64,000 nucleotides of DNA from assembly GCA_900542835.1 (NCBI GenBank), contig UQPB01000003.1:1-64000 (forward strand), in the 5' to 3' direction. The notes below the pieces were generated by a model, which made no database searches, was not told where the DNA came from, and saw only the letters and a program-made list of their open reading frames with translations. The stretch comes from an uncultured Pelosinus sp. GTDB taxonomy: Bacteria; Bacillota; Negativicutes; Sporomusales; Acetonemataceae. The translations under genes and the position numbers were made by a program. Below are positions 6,397 through 13,990 of this stretch, in pieces (within the stretch, counting starts at the first letter, position 1; every line of letters begins with the position of its first letter).

Positions 6397-7410
6397 TTAT
6401 TTCTTTTGTGCTTTAATTAGATCGGTAATGCCTGTTTCCTGTACAACTTTGCTGTATTTTTGATTTTCCTGAATCCATTTCATAGCTGTCTCCTGAGCGT
6501 CTAAGTAGTCAATTTGCTGGCCAAGACGAGCTGTGGTCGCCTTGAATTGTGATGACAAAATGATAGTTTTAAAATTTGCCGCCAATTTTTCTTTAATATT
6601 GCTTGGCAAGCCTTTTGGAGCAGCTATAGCATACCAGTAATCTGATACAATATCTAGGTCCTGCTCAAGGAATGTAGGAACATTTCCTAACACCGGATCA
6701 TCAAGCCTCTTTTGGCCTGAAACAGCTAAAGCGCGTAATGTGCCAGTGCGCACATGCTCTTTAATTGCTGCTGGGCCAACAAATATTAGATGAACATGAT
6801 CACCTAATAATGCCGCCGTGGTCTCGCCGCCGCCACGAAAAGGAACCTGTTCGAGTATTATGCCAGAGCTTTTCTTGAACATCTCGCCAACAATATGGGT
6901 AATCGAACCGATCCCACCGTGAGCAAATTTGAGTTTCCCGGGATGATTTTTTGCATAGACAATCAAATCATTCAAGTTACTCCATGGCTGACTGGACCGT
7001 ATCGCTAGTACTGAAGGCACAGAAGCAAGTTGAATAATGGGCTCCAAGGCAGTGGGATAGTGATATTTGGACTGGCCATATAACGGATGCAGCACAATCT
7101 CAGGGCCGACAATTCCCAGTGTATATCCGTCAGCTGGCGATTCTGCCAGCTCGTTCCAGCCGATGGCGCCTGCGCCGCCGGTCCTGTTAATCACAGCTAT
7201 CGGTTTCCCTAATTGGGCTGCCGTTGCCTTTTCCAGTTCGCGGGCAAGAAGATCCATACCGCCGCCAACACTGAATGGAACAATCATGGTAATTGTTTTT
7301 TGGGGATATTCGCTTTGGGGTGTTGCTGTGCTTGCTTTCATGCTTGCGCATCCTCCTGTCAACACAGTAATTGTTAAAAGCAGAGAGAGAATTAGTGTTG
7401 CGCGTTTCAC
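6397..7410 (-). CDS. TctC/Bug-type solute-binding lipoprotein, orphan
   Basis: 337 aa, GTG start at 7410 with GGAGG about 8 nt upstream. The signal peptide ends in a lipobox (LTGGC, Cys21), so it is a lipoprotein. The body has Bug/TctC features: YPQKTITMIVPFSVGGG with GGGMDLLAR, then NRTGGAGAIGW, then VPFRGGGETTAALLGDHV and a late GLP. The family binds tri- or dicarboxylates and similar anions and passes them to the TctA-TctB membrane pair. No tctA or tctB is in the window, so it may serve a transporter elsewhere or act as a sensor. The gene stands alone, and ligand cannot be predicted. Confidence 0.9.
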   Translation of the reverse strand: MKRATLILSLLLTITVLTGGCASMKASTATPQSEYPQKTITMIVPFSVGGGMDLLARELEKATAAQLGKPIAVINRTGGAGAIGWNELAESPADGYTLGIVGPEIVLHPLYGQSKYHYPTALEPIIQLASVPSVLAIRSSQPWSNLNDLIVYAKNHPGKLKFAHGGIGSITHIVGEMFKKSSGIILEQVPFRGGGETTAALLGDHVHLIFVGPAAIKEHVRTGTLRALAVSGQKRLDDPVLGNVPTFLEQDLDIVSDYWYAIAAPKGLPSNIKEKLAANFKTIILSSQFKATTARLGQQIDYLDAQETAMKWIQENQKYSKVVQETGITDLIKAQKK

Positions 7411-7668
7411 CAGATCGCCTCCTGTTGCAACTTTTGTCTATGTTCAGCATAACATAGTGGAAAACATTGGACAATATTAAATAATTTTACAAATTTAGTG
7501 CTTAAACGACAAACTTGTCAGCTTTGTTTGGCAAGGAGGTTAGGCCAATAAGCTGACGGCGTACCTATTTCCTTGCCTGCTCATAGGATGGATTATCGAC
7601 AGAAAATAGCGGACCCAGTGTATAAATGAACAAGTAAACCGGATATAGCGGAATTATGCAATGATTAA
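7411..7668. other. Intergenic, nothing recognised
   Basis: Divergent spacer between the TctC gene and the lysozyme gene. No convincing frame, tRNA or strong hairpin was seen apart from the promoter listed next. Confidence 0.5.
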
Positions 7669-7697
7669 TTGACACAGCACAGCCTGACTGATTTAAT
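7669..7697 (+). promoter_or_regulatory. Sigma-A-type promoter for the lysozyme cassette
   Basis: TTGACA at 7669-7674, a 17-nt spacer, then TTTAAT at 7692-7697, about 27 nt before the lysozyme ATG. Confidence 0.6.
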
Positions 7698-7723
7698 CAG
7701 CGATTGCTAAGGAGGGTAGAAGC

Positions 7724-8290
7724 ATGAAGAAAGGTATCGATGTATCCAGGCACAACGGGGCCGTAGACTGGCAGGCAGTGGCCGCTGCCGGCATGGAATT
7801 TGCCATCATCCGTTGTTCTTACGGCCTGCAATCCAGAGATGAACTGTTTGCGCAAAATGTCGCCGGAGCCAAGGCTGCCGGGCTGAGGGTAGGAGCCTAC
7901 CATTATTCTTATGCGTTGAACGTAGAGGATGCCGTTCGGGAAGCGGCTCATTGCCGGCAGGTCATAGACGATAGCGGACAACTGTTAGAACTGCCGGTAT
8001 TTTTTGATATGGAAGATGCCGACGGCTATAAAAGCCGTAAGGGCTTTGTCTGTAATCCGGCAGAAATTACAGCTATGTGCAGGGCTTTTATCGGCAATAT
8101 CGGTCTGGATTGCGGTATTTACGCGTCGCATTACTGGCTGAATGCGTATATTGATTGGCATGCCCTCGGCTGCGCCGTATGGAATGCGCAGTGGGGGCCA
8201 AAGGATGACATTAAGGGTTATCTATGGCAGTATACTGATCGGCTTGAAATCGGCGGCAAGTTATTTGACGGCAATATTCAATATCTGTAA
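7724..8290 (+). CDS. GH25 lysozyme (phage-endolysin type)
   Basis: 188 aa, ATG with AAGGAGG upstream. It is a single GH25 muramidase domain over the full length: GIDVSRHNG at residues 4-12, the DxE motif FFDMED at 93-98 (Asp95, Glu97), and WQYTD at 168-172. It has no signal peptide and no cell-wall-binding repeat, which fits an endolysin released by a holin rather than a secreted autolysin. The family cleaves the MurNAc-GlcNAc bond of peptidoglycan. It is followed by two small genes in a tight cassette. Confidence 0.93.
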   Translation: MKKGIDVSRHNGAVDWQAVAAAGMEFAIIRCSYGLQSRDELFAQNVAGAKAAGLRVGAYHYSYALNVEDAVREAAHCRQVIDDSGQLLELPVFFDMEDADGYKSRKGFVCNPAEITAMCRAFIGNIGLDCGIYASHYWLNAYIDWHALGCAVWNAQWGPKDDIKGYLWQYTDRLEIGGKLFDGNIQYL

Positions 8291-8305
8291 GGGGGAAGGT
8301 AGCGT

Positions 8306-8413
8306 ATGTTGAAGAGACAAATTGCGGACAGGTGGAGGTTTAGCGCCGGCATTTCCTCTCCCCGCTTTCCCGCTGGGGCAGTTGTTGCGTTTGTGAAGGA
8401 GATGGTGCAATGA
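8306..8413 (+). CDS. Small hypothetical protein of the lysozyme cassette, 35 aa
   Basis: ATG at 8306, 15 nt after the lysozyme stop, with GGGGGAAGG upstream. Its TGA overlaps the ATG of the next gene (ATGA at 8410-8413), which implies translational coupling. The product is basic with a short hydrophobic patch (AGAVVAFV). It has no recognised family. The coupling is the main reason to accept it. Confidence 0.5.
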   Translation: MLKRQIADRWRFSAGISSPRFPAGAVVAFVKEMVQ

Positions 8414-8949
8414 GCAGGTCCGCGATAGCTCTCATCTGTATCGTCTGTCTGGCTGCCGGCGCTGCCGCCGGTGTCTACTGGCTGGCACCGGCACTGACAC
8501 AGCATCACTACTCGGAGAAAGTGATCGAGCGGGAGGTTCCCCTTGTTAAGGAGGTCGTTAAAACCAACACAGTAACCCGGATCCAGTATGTGGCGAAGGA
8601 ACCGGACCCGGATAGCGGCGAAATAGAAGAAACCGATGTGGAGGCAGTAATAGAGCAGCCGGCAGTCAATGTTAAATTGAACGGACAGCCGTATCAGTTT
8701 AACCTGCTGCAGGGGGAAGAACAGAAGTTTGACCAGGGCAAGATCAGCTTGCGGCAGAATAGCCAGGTCGATATTCAATTGTCTGTGGAACCGCAGATCA
8801 TTGACAACACGAAGACTGGCGGTATTGACCTGTTTTTTGGCAAGTATTCCGGTATTACTCTTCAACACAAACGGATTGGCATCGATGCCGGTGTGGACCG
8901 GCATGGTGATCAGGATTACCGGCTCAGGTGGAAAGCGGTGCAGTGGTAG
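8410..8949 (+). CDS. Membrane-anchored protein downstream of lysozyme, possible spanin-like
   Basis: 179 aa. One N-terminal transmembrane helix (about 5-27) is followed by an exported domain. Residues 33-60 are a charged, possibly coiled stretch (SEKVIEREVPLVKEVVKTN). The rest is beta-rich with no known catalytic motif. Position, anchor and coupling to a GH25 gene fit a phage lysis accessory protein. In a diderm host an inner-membrane spanin would have this topology. That role is inference; no outer-membrane partner lipoprotein is visible. Confidence 0.6.
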   Translation: MSRSAIALICIVCLAAGAAAGVYWLAPALTQHHYSEKVIEREVPLVKEVVKTNTVTRIQYVAKEPDPDSGEIEETDVEAVIEQPAVNVKLNGQPYQFNLLQGEEQKFDQGKISLRQNSQVDIQLSVEPQIIDNTKTGGIDLFFGKYSGITLQHKRIGIDAGVDRHGDQDYRLRWKAVQW

Positions 8950-8968
8950 GATTGCCCCTGATTTCACC

Positions 8969-9051
8969 TTGCAGTTACCTGATTTGCCAGGCTCCTTCGC
9001 CTCGTGAGTGAAGAATCCTTGTAAATTTATCTCACTCTTTAAGTGACGCAA
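8969..9051 (+). repeat. Structured intergenic element, copy 1
   Basis: Matches 12251-12338 by eye along its whole length: ttgcag/gtgcag near the start, tcgcct in the middle, then a 35-nt core (9017-9051 versus 12304-12338) with 30 identical positions, including aatttatc and ctttaagtgacgcaa. Strand of action unknown. It ends just upstream of a TATTATAAT box. Confidence 0.6.
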
Positions 9052-9078
9052 GCCGCCAGCAACCGCATATTATAATAT

Positions 9079-9271
9079 GAAGACAAAAATTCGGAAAAGT
9101 GGTTTTATTCCGGGCCGTATTAAAGCGCTGATACGATGAGCAATTTGAAACTTGCGCTGCTGCGTATTGCAGCCGGTGCAGAGGCGATTGCGGTGACTGC
9201 CTAACGCCTAAGCAAAATTGAGGCTGCAAATGCAAAAGAGGCCTTACGCTTAAGCGCAAAGCCTCTTTTGC
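9079..9271 (+). ncRNA. Candidate small non-coding RNA
   Basis: A possible promoter (gtgacg at 9044-9049 and TATTAT at 9068-9073, 18-nt spacer) opens a stretch without a convincing gene. It closes with an 11-bp hairpin, gcaaaagaggc/gcctcttttgc (9232-9271). A 22-codon frame at 9136 lacks a ribosome binding site. Existence of the transcript is inference. Confidence 0.25.
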
Positions 9272-9314
9272 TATAGCTTGAACAGGGGGAAAGGCATAGC
9301 AATAATAAAAAAAC

Positions 9315-9347
9315 AATCCGGATTTCGCTAATTGCGAAAACCGGATT
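9315..9347 (-). terminator. Terminator of tRNA-Pro
   Basis: Stem aatccgg-a-tttcgc/gcgaaa-a-ccggatt with loop taatt. On the minus strand it is followed by a run of T (plus-strand aaaaaaa at 9307-9313). It lies 3 nt after the tRNA end. Confidence 0.9.
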
Positions 9348-9349
9348 CT

Positions 9350-9426
<77 letters not shown>

Positions 9427-9442
9427 CTGCTCACATTTATGT

Positions 9443-9471
9443 ATTATACATAACTCTTTTCTAATTGTCAA
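9443..9471 (-). promoter_or_regulatory. Perfect consensus sigma-A promoter for tRNA-Pro
   Basis: On the minus strand TTGACA, exactly 17 nt, then TATAAT; the -10 ends about 17 nt before the mature tRNA 5' end. Confidence 0.9.
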
Positions 9472-9612
9472 TATACAAACTGGAGATAAAACCGTATTTT
9501 TCCGCAGCCTGCAGCTGCTGAAATAAACTGTAGACAATGGGGTTAAATAGACAGGAATTTCCTGATCGACGGCGAACCTTTCCATGACGATCTATATTTG
9601 CGAGGTGGATTA

Positions 9613-10302
9613 ATGAACAGGTGGCGCAGACGATTCTGTATCGGTGGAGTTGTAGTCCTGTTATGGCTGTCCTGCGTCTTTGCTGCGGCTCAGCCGTTGC
9701 TAAAGCAGGGGATGGAAGGCGAAGACGTCCGGCAAATGCAGTTGAGACTGCAGGAATTCGGCTATCTTGACACTGCCGTAAGCGGGCTCTTTGATGAACC
9801 GACATGGCGAAGCCTGATTCACTTTCAAATCGATAATGGCCTTGACGCTGACGGTATTTGCGGGGAGCAGACGCGAGCCGCCTTGCGTGAGGGCAAGACG
9901 ATTGCCGGAAGCCGCGGCTTGCCCGGCAGTCGCCGCGCCGCCGAAATCGCCGCTATGGCCAGAGGCTTTTTAGGTGTTCCTTATGCCTGGGCCGGCGCTT
10001 CGCCGAATGGTTTTGATTGTTCCGGCTTCGTTTATTATTTATATCTAAAGGCCGGCGTGCAGCTGCCTCGTATGGCTGATGGCCAGTTCGCGGTGGGAAC
10101 TCCTGTCAGCCGTGCTGAACTGCAGCCGGGTGATCTGGTTTTCTTTTCCACCTATGAGCCGGGTCCGTCCCACAGCGGTATCTATGCAGGCAATAATCTG
10201 TTTGTGCACGCCAGTTCCGGCGCCGGTGAAGTGACGATCACCTCCCTGGCAAAACCGTATTATGCGGAACGCTATCTCGGTGCCAGGCGGATATTGCGCT
10301 AG
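9613..10302 (+). CDS. Peptidoglycan-binding NlpC/P60 cell-wall endopeptidase
   Basis: 229 aa from the ATG at 9613 (GAGGTGG upstream). A signal sequence or anchor (1-26) precedes a PG_binding_1 domain (about 33-92: LKQGMEGEDVRQMQLRL … FGYLD … GICGEQTRAAL) and a C-terminal NlpC/P60 domain (about 110-229). The catalytic Cys136 is in NGFDCSGFV, His187 in SHSGIYAG, and a third polar residue, His199, in FVHAS. The family hydrolyses peptide crosslinks of peptidoglycan; the two-domain form is common in spore-cortex or vegetative autolysins. It is monocistronic and shares its terminator palindrome with the convergent DUF4127 gene. Confidence 0.93.
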   Translation: MNRWRRRFCIGGVVVLLWLSCVFAAAQPLLKQGMEGEDVRQMQLRLQEFGYLDTAVSGLFDEPTWRSLIHFQIDNGLDADGICGEQTRAALREGKTIAGSRGLPGSRRAAEIAAMARGFLGVPYAWAGASPNGFDCSGFVYYLYLKAGVQLPRMADGQFAVGTPVSRAELQPGDLVFFSTYEPGPSHSGIYAGNNLFVHASSGAGEVTITSLAKPYYAERYLGARRILR

Positions 10303-10367
10303 ATAAGCACTGAATAATTCATACAGCGTAAGCTGGCGAAGTTTTTCCTGCCTGGCTGCGCCAGTAA

Positions 10368-10415
10368 AAATCCCCGTAACCAAAGCCGCAGCTGCGGCTT
10401 TGGTTACGGGGATTT
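10368..10415. terminator. 23-bp perfect palindromic bidirectional terminator
   Basis: aaatccccgtaaccaaagcc… and its exact inverse meet around a 2-nt centre. It lies after the NlpC/P60 gene and its right arm contains the stop codon of the DUF4127 gene (10404-10406). Confidence 0.85.
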
Positions 10416-12065
10416 AAGCTGGATGAGTTCAAGATTGGCGTCAAGCTTAATTTCAAATGTCCGGTCCCAGGGTAATTGAATGACAGGATCAATAGCGTTG
10501 ATTAGAAACGGCTGTTCAAAGCCCGGCCAGCGGAATGGCCGGTTGAGTGCCTGACGCAGCAGAAGCCGGCTTCTTTCGTTCATTGCCCTGCGGATCAGGG
10601 CTTCTGTATTCGGCCTGTGCGACTGCAAATGGTAGGGATCGATGCCGGCGCGAAGCAGCTTCTTATCGATTTGGGGCTGGATACTTTTTAAATAATGCCA
10701 GTCATCAAGAACCCTGGCGGTTGTAAACGTAAGGTTATCATAATGGAGACGCAGGCTGGAGGCGCCTTCCTTCTGCCGGCCCGTGTATAGCGCGGCCTGG
10801 GTAACGGCTGTGCCGATGGCGTTGCTGGCTGTATTCCAGCCGGCGTAAGCCGTCAGGCGGTCAATGCTGATGCCGGCCTCAATGGCATAAGGCAGCAGCG
10901 TTTGACTGGCATAAAAGTTTTCCGCTAAATCGACAAGAGCGACAGAGCGGCCGCTGTCAAGTAAATGGCGCAATCGCCCGGCGGCGGCCTGCAGTTTGCC
11001 GGGCGTGCTGCTTTGGCGACCGATATGGACAAAGAGAATAAAATCAGCCTGTTGCTCAGTTGCTACCTCTGTCGCGTGCAGCAGCTGAATTTTTTCCGTA
11101 ACGGTAGTTGCAACGCTGTGGGACATGAACGGCATAACAATATGAGGCGCATCGGCTGCGGAGTACTCCACATAGATGCGGACCGGCGGCTTGAGCGCAT
11201 TGGCGAAGCGGCCGAGCATTGTCTGTGCGACTTCGTCGGCACCGCGTGTAAGCACCACCGTATCCGATAGTTTCGCAGAGTTGATAGCCGACTCCAGGCG
11301 GGCTTTGACCACGTTGGGCAGGCCGAAGTGGTAGCCGTCATCCTGGCCGATAACCAGCGCATCCAAAATGCCGTTTTTGGCTAGTTCGATCCAGGCGCGG
11401 TTAGCCTCCTCGTTGCGAGCGTAAAGCAGCCGGTATTCTTCGATAATGCGTGGCGGGATAATCGTTTCCAGTTCTGCCAGTTTTTTTATATCAAGCGGAT
11501 TTTCAAACTGCAGTATTTGATCTTGCAGGATAGAGTATTTTTGCATCGCCCGCTGGTAATGCCTGTCCGGTGTATGGTCGGCGAGCAACAGCCGAGGTAT
11601 AATATGAAATGAGTAAAGGCGAAGCCGGGGGTTTTCCCGCCGCAGATCAGTAAGGAGCTCTGCTACAGCCCTGATTTCCTGAGGGGTGGGAATGCGGCTG
11701 CGTGATGCCAGCAGCCCGCCTGATAGCAGCATGTCGGTGGAAATGATCATGGCATCGGCCTGGCTGGCGCTGCTCTTCAGCCAGCGGGCCAACGCCTTTC
11801 TGTCACCGGGATGTGTATAATTGTCCAGGTATTGCTCCGGTGGCAGCAGCAGCCGGATATTGGCGAGATTGCCTAACTGTTCGACCAGCTGGGTACAAGC
11901 GGGCCGGCTGTCAAGCGGCAGCAGAGCCAGCGTCTGCTGGTGGCGGCGCGGCGGCGGACTGACCGGAATTCCCTGCCGGAACCAGCCGAAGGCTTGTCCC
12001 GCGGTGACGGCGGCGCACGTCATGGCGGCAATGATAAACATGTAAACTCCGAAGCGTCGCAGCAT
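10404..12065 (-). CDS. DUF4127 family protein, exported or membrane-anchored
   Basis: 553 aa, ATG at 12065 with AAGGAG upstream. An N-terminal hydrophobic segment (about 8-25) is followed by a full-length DUF4127 domain. Landmarks are LLPLDSRPACTQ near 47-58, IISTDMLLSGGLLASR, GQDDGYHFG and AYAGWNTASNAIGTAV. The family has no established activity; the conserved Asp/Arg/His and GWNT motifs suggest an enzyme with an alpha/beta fold. It stands alone; the 323-bp spacer upstream contains the second copy of the structured repeat. Confidence 0.88.
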   Translation of the reverse strand: MLRRFGVYMFIIAAMTCAAVTAGQAFGWFRQGIPVSPPPRRHQQTLALLPLDSRPACTQLVEQLGNLANIRLLLPPEQYLDNYTHPGDRKALARWLKSSASQADAMIISTDMLLSGGLLASRSRIPTPQEIRAVAELLTDLRRENPRLRLYSFHIIPRLLLADHTPDRHYQRAMQKYSILQDQILQFENPLDIKKLAELETIIPPRIIEEYRLLYARNEEANRAWIELAKNGILDALVIGQDDGYHFGLPNVVKARLESAINSAKLSDTVVLTRGADEVAQTMLGRFANALKPPVRIYVEYSAADAPHIVMPFMSHSVATTVTEKIQLLHATEVATEQQADFILFVHIGRQSSTPGKLQAAAGRLRHLLDSGRSVALVDLAENFYASQTLLPYAIEAGISIDRLTAYAGWNTASNAIGTAVTQAALYTGRQKEGASSLRLHYDNLTFTTARVLDDWHYLKSIQPQIDKKLLRAGIDPYHLQSHRPNTEALIRRAMNERSRLLLRQALNRPFRWPGFEQPFLINAIDPVIQLPWDRTFEIKLDANLELIQLKSP

Positions 12066-12250
12066 ATCCCATTCTCCTTGGTAAGCGTGATGTCAAACAG
12101 ATGTACCGAATTCGACAAAAGCAATCGTTTTCCTTTTTTTCATATTGTCCGCTGCTATTATCGTTTTTAATACAGCTTTCGGCCTGGGCCTTGGCGTTAC
12201 CTAAATATTTTGGCTGGATTCACAGCCTGTTTCAGCCTGTGTCGTTGCCG
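12066..12250. other. Intergenic, nothing recognised
   Basis: Divergent spacer between the DUF4127 gene and rsmD. A short direct repeat, cagcctgttt/cagcctgtg, is at about 12221-12241. No gene seen. Confidence 0.5.
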
Positions 12251-12338
12251 TCACGGTGCAGATTTACGATCTGCGCGGATCCTCGCCTTACAGTGCGAAA
12301 AAACCTTGCGAATTTATCGCAACCTTTAAGTGACGCAA
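12251..12338 (+). repeat. Structured intergenic element, copy 2
   Basis: Partner of 8969-9051. It contains two clean hairpins: GCAGAT/ATCTGC (12258-12274) and TTGCGA/TCGCAA (12307-12322). It ends 14 nt before a TACAAT box in front of rsmD. Confidence 0.6.
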
Positions 12339-12373
12339 AGTACTAGTTATGGTACAATAAGTACGGTTATAAT
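12330..12373 (+). promoter_or_regulatory. Probable promoter region of rsmD-coaD
   Basis: GTGACG (12330-12335, inside the repeat) and TACAAT (12353-12358) with a 17-nt spacer. A second box, TATAAT (12368-12373), lies just downstream. Which one is used cannot be told. Confidence 0.45.
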
Positions 12374-12388
12374 GAGGAAGAGTGTTTT

Positions 12389-12934
12389 ATGCGGATTATT
12401 ACAGGCAGCGCTAAAGGCGCAAAACTGAAAACGCCCCGCGGCATGGCTGTTCGGCCCACCGCCGACCGGGTAAAAGAGTCTCTGTTTAATATTTTGGGAT
12501 CACGTGTAGAGGCTGCGTCCGTTCTCGATTTATTTGCCGGTACCGGTAATCTGGGCCTGGAAGCCCTGAGCCGCGGCGCCGGTCATGCGACGTTTGTCGA
12601 ACAGAGCATGGCCAGTATCGCGCTGATTCGCGACAATGCGGCTTTGACTAAATTGCAGGATCGGATTACAATTGTTAAGGCGAATGTATTGACGGCGCTG
12701 GAACGACTGGAAGGACAGTTTGATCTGGTCTTTTGTGATCCCCCCTATAACCGGGGCTTGGTTAACCAGGTTCTAACTAAGATCGACACAGCCTCGATCC
12801 TTGCCGACAACGCGCTGGTGGTTCTCGAACACTCCCAGCATGAGCAGGCGGCTAGCGGTTTGAACCAATTGCAGTTGGTCCGCCAGGAGCGATTCGGGGA
12901 GACCTGCGTTGGCTTCTGGAGAAAAATCGAATAA
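12389..12934 (+). CDS. rsmD: 16S rRNA (guanine966-N2)-methyltransferase
   Basis: 181 aa, full length for the family. The SAM-binding motif DLFAGTGNLGLEAL is at about 47-60 and the N-methyltransferase motif DPPY at 117-120. The N-terminal RIITGSAKG and RPTADRVKESLFNIL are family signatures. It methylates G966 of 16S rRNA during 30S assembly. It is followed 12 nt later by coaD, the usual Firmicute pair (ylbH-ylbI in B. subtilis). Confidence 0.95.
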   Translation: MRIITGSAKGAKLKTPRGMAVRPTADRVKESLFNILGSRVEAASVLDLFAGTGNLGLEALSRGAGHATFVEQSMASIALIRDNAALTKLQDRITIVKANVLTALERLEGQFDLVFCDPPYNRGLVNQVLTKIDTASILADNALVVLEHSQHEQAASGLNQLQLVRQERFGETCVGFWRKIE

Positions 12935-12946
12935 CGGAGGGATATA

Positions 12947-13429
12947 GTGCGCATTGCAGTCTGCCCAGGCAGTTTTGATCCGGTTACCTGCGGCCACTTG
13001 GATATTTTCGAACGGGCCAGCAAAATGTTTGACGTGCTGATTGTCGCTGTTTTTCACAACCCCAATAAAAAGCCGTTGTTTACCATGGAGGAACGGGTAG
13101 ATTTATTACAAGAAGCCACCCGGCATATCGACAATATTCGCGTTGACGGCTTTTCCGGCTTGCTGAACGAATATGTGCACAGTCAGAACAGTAACGTGAT
13201 CGTACGGGGCTTGCGGGCACTGAGCGATTTTGAGTATGAGTTTCAACGGGCGTTGCTGATAAAAAGCGTCGATCCCCGTATGGAAACAGTATTCATGATG
13301 ACCAGCAGCGATTATTCGTTCGTCAGCTCAAGCGGTATCAAGGAATTGGCCAAATTCGGCGGTGTGATTACCGGTTTGGTGCCCCGCTGTATCGAGGCCA
13401 GGGTTGTTGAGCGCATACGCGAACGTTAG
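12947..13429 (+). CDS. coaD: Phosphopantetheine adenylyltransferase
   Basis: 160 aa, GTG start with CGGAGGG upstream. It carries the nucleotidyltransferase motif GSFDPVTCGHLDI (8-20), the RGLRALSDFEYE region, and the substrate motif SSSGIKELAKFGG (about 126-138). It transfers AMP from ATP to 4'-phosphopantetheine, the fourth step of coenzyme A synthesis, in the cytoplasm. Second gene of the rsmD operon; a coiled-coil gene follows 20 nt later. Confidence 0.96.
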   Translation: MRIAVCPGSFDPVTCGHLDIFERASKMFDVLIVAVFHNPNKKPLFTMEERVDLLQEATRHIDNIRVDGFSGLLNEYVHSQNSNVIVRGLRALSDFEYEFQRALLIKSVDPRMETVFMMTSSDYSFVSSSGIKELAKFGGVITGLVPRCIEARVVERIRER

Positions 13430-13449
13430 AGTATTGGGAGAGGTGAACG

Positions 13450-13893
13450 ATGTCAGTATATAAGATTTTGGATGATTTGGAAACCTTGCTGCAGGCTTCT
13501 ACGCACATCCCGTTTTCTAACCGTCTTGTTGTCGAAGAGGACGAGTTGTGCCAGTTAATTGATGCGCTTCGCGAGGCTCTGCCTACGGAATTGATGGAGG
13601 CGAATCGTATCCTCAGTGAACGCAGCCGGATAATGGACGATGTGCAGAAAGAGGCACAGACCATTGTCGCAGAAGCGCAGACCTATGTGGGTAAATTGAC
13701 TGAGGAAAACTCAATTACGCAGCAGGCGCAGGAGCAGTCAAACCAGATTATCGAGGAAGCGCGGGAAAGAGCCAAAGTCTATGAAGAGCAGGCGTTAGCC
13801 TATGCCCAGGAGGTCTTTTCCTATTTGGAAGCCAATTTGGAGAAAGTCACGGAAGCGGTCCGCGAGGGCCGGGAGCGCATGCGGCAAAAGTAA
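13450..13893 (+). CDS. Coiled-coil protein of the rsmD-coaD operon, unknown
   Basis: 147 aa, ATG with GAGAGGTG upstream. It is almost entirely helical. Residues 1-50 form a globular head (ILDDLETLLQASTHIPFSNRLVVEEDEL). Residues 55-145 form a long coiled coil rich in Glu, Ala and Gln (MDDVQKEAQTIVAEAQ, QIIEEARERAKVYEEQ) resembling DivIVA or ATP-synthase b/E-subunit helices. It has no catalytic motif and no membrane segment. Such proteins occur in this position in Negativicutes and clostridia (from memory); a cell-division or scaffolding role is only a guess. Confidence 0.75.
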   Translation: MSVYKILDDLETLLQASTHIPFSNRLVVEEDELCQLIDALREALPTELMEANRILSERSRIMDDVQKEAQTIVAEAQTYVGKLTEENSITQQAQEQSNQIIEEARERAKVYEEQALAYAQEVFSYLEANLEKVTEAVREGRERMRQK

Positions 13894-13949
13894 GCGCGGT
13901 TCATACACGGCCGTACCCCATGAGAGACTGTTATGCTTGGCGAGCCATC

Positions 13950-13990
13950 CGGCCGCTGCGTTCGGTCGCGCCTGGCGGTGCGGCCGTTTT
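13950..13990 (+). terminator. Terminator of the rsmD-coaD operon
   Basis: cggccgc/gcggccg stem with a 23-nt internal region and TTTT at 13987-13990, touching the stop codon of convergent ylbJ. Confidence 0.6.

Noticed and set aside
9136..9204. 22-codon frame after the repeat
   Set aside because: No ribosome binding site and too short to judge; kept only as a note in the small RNA candidate.
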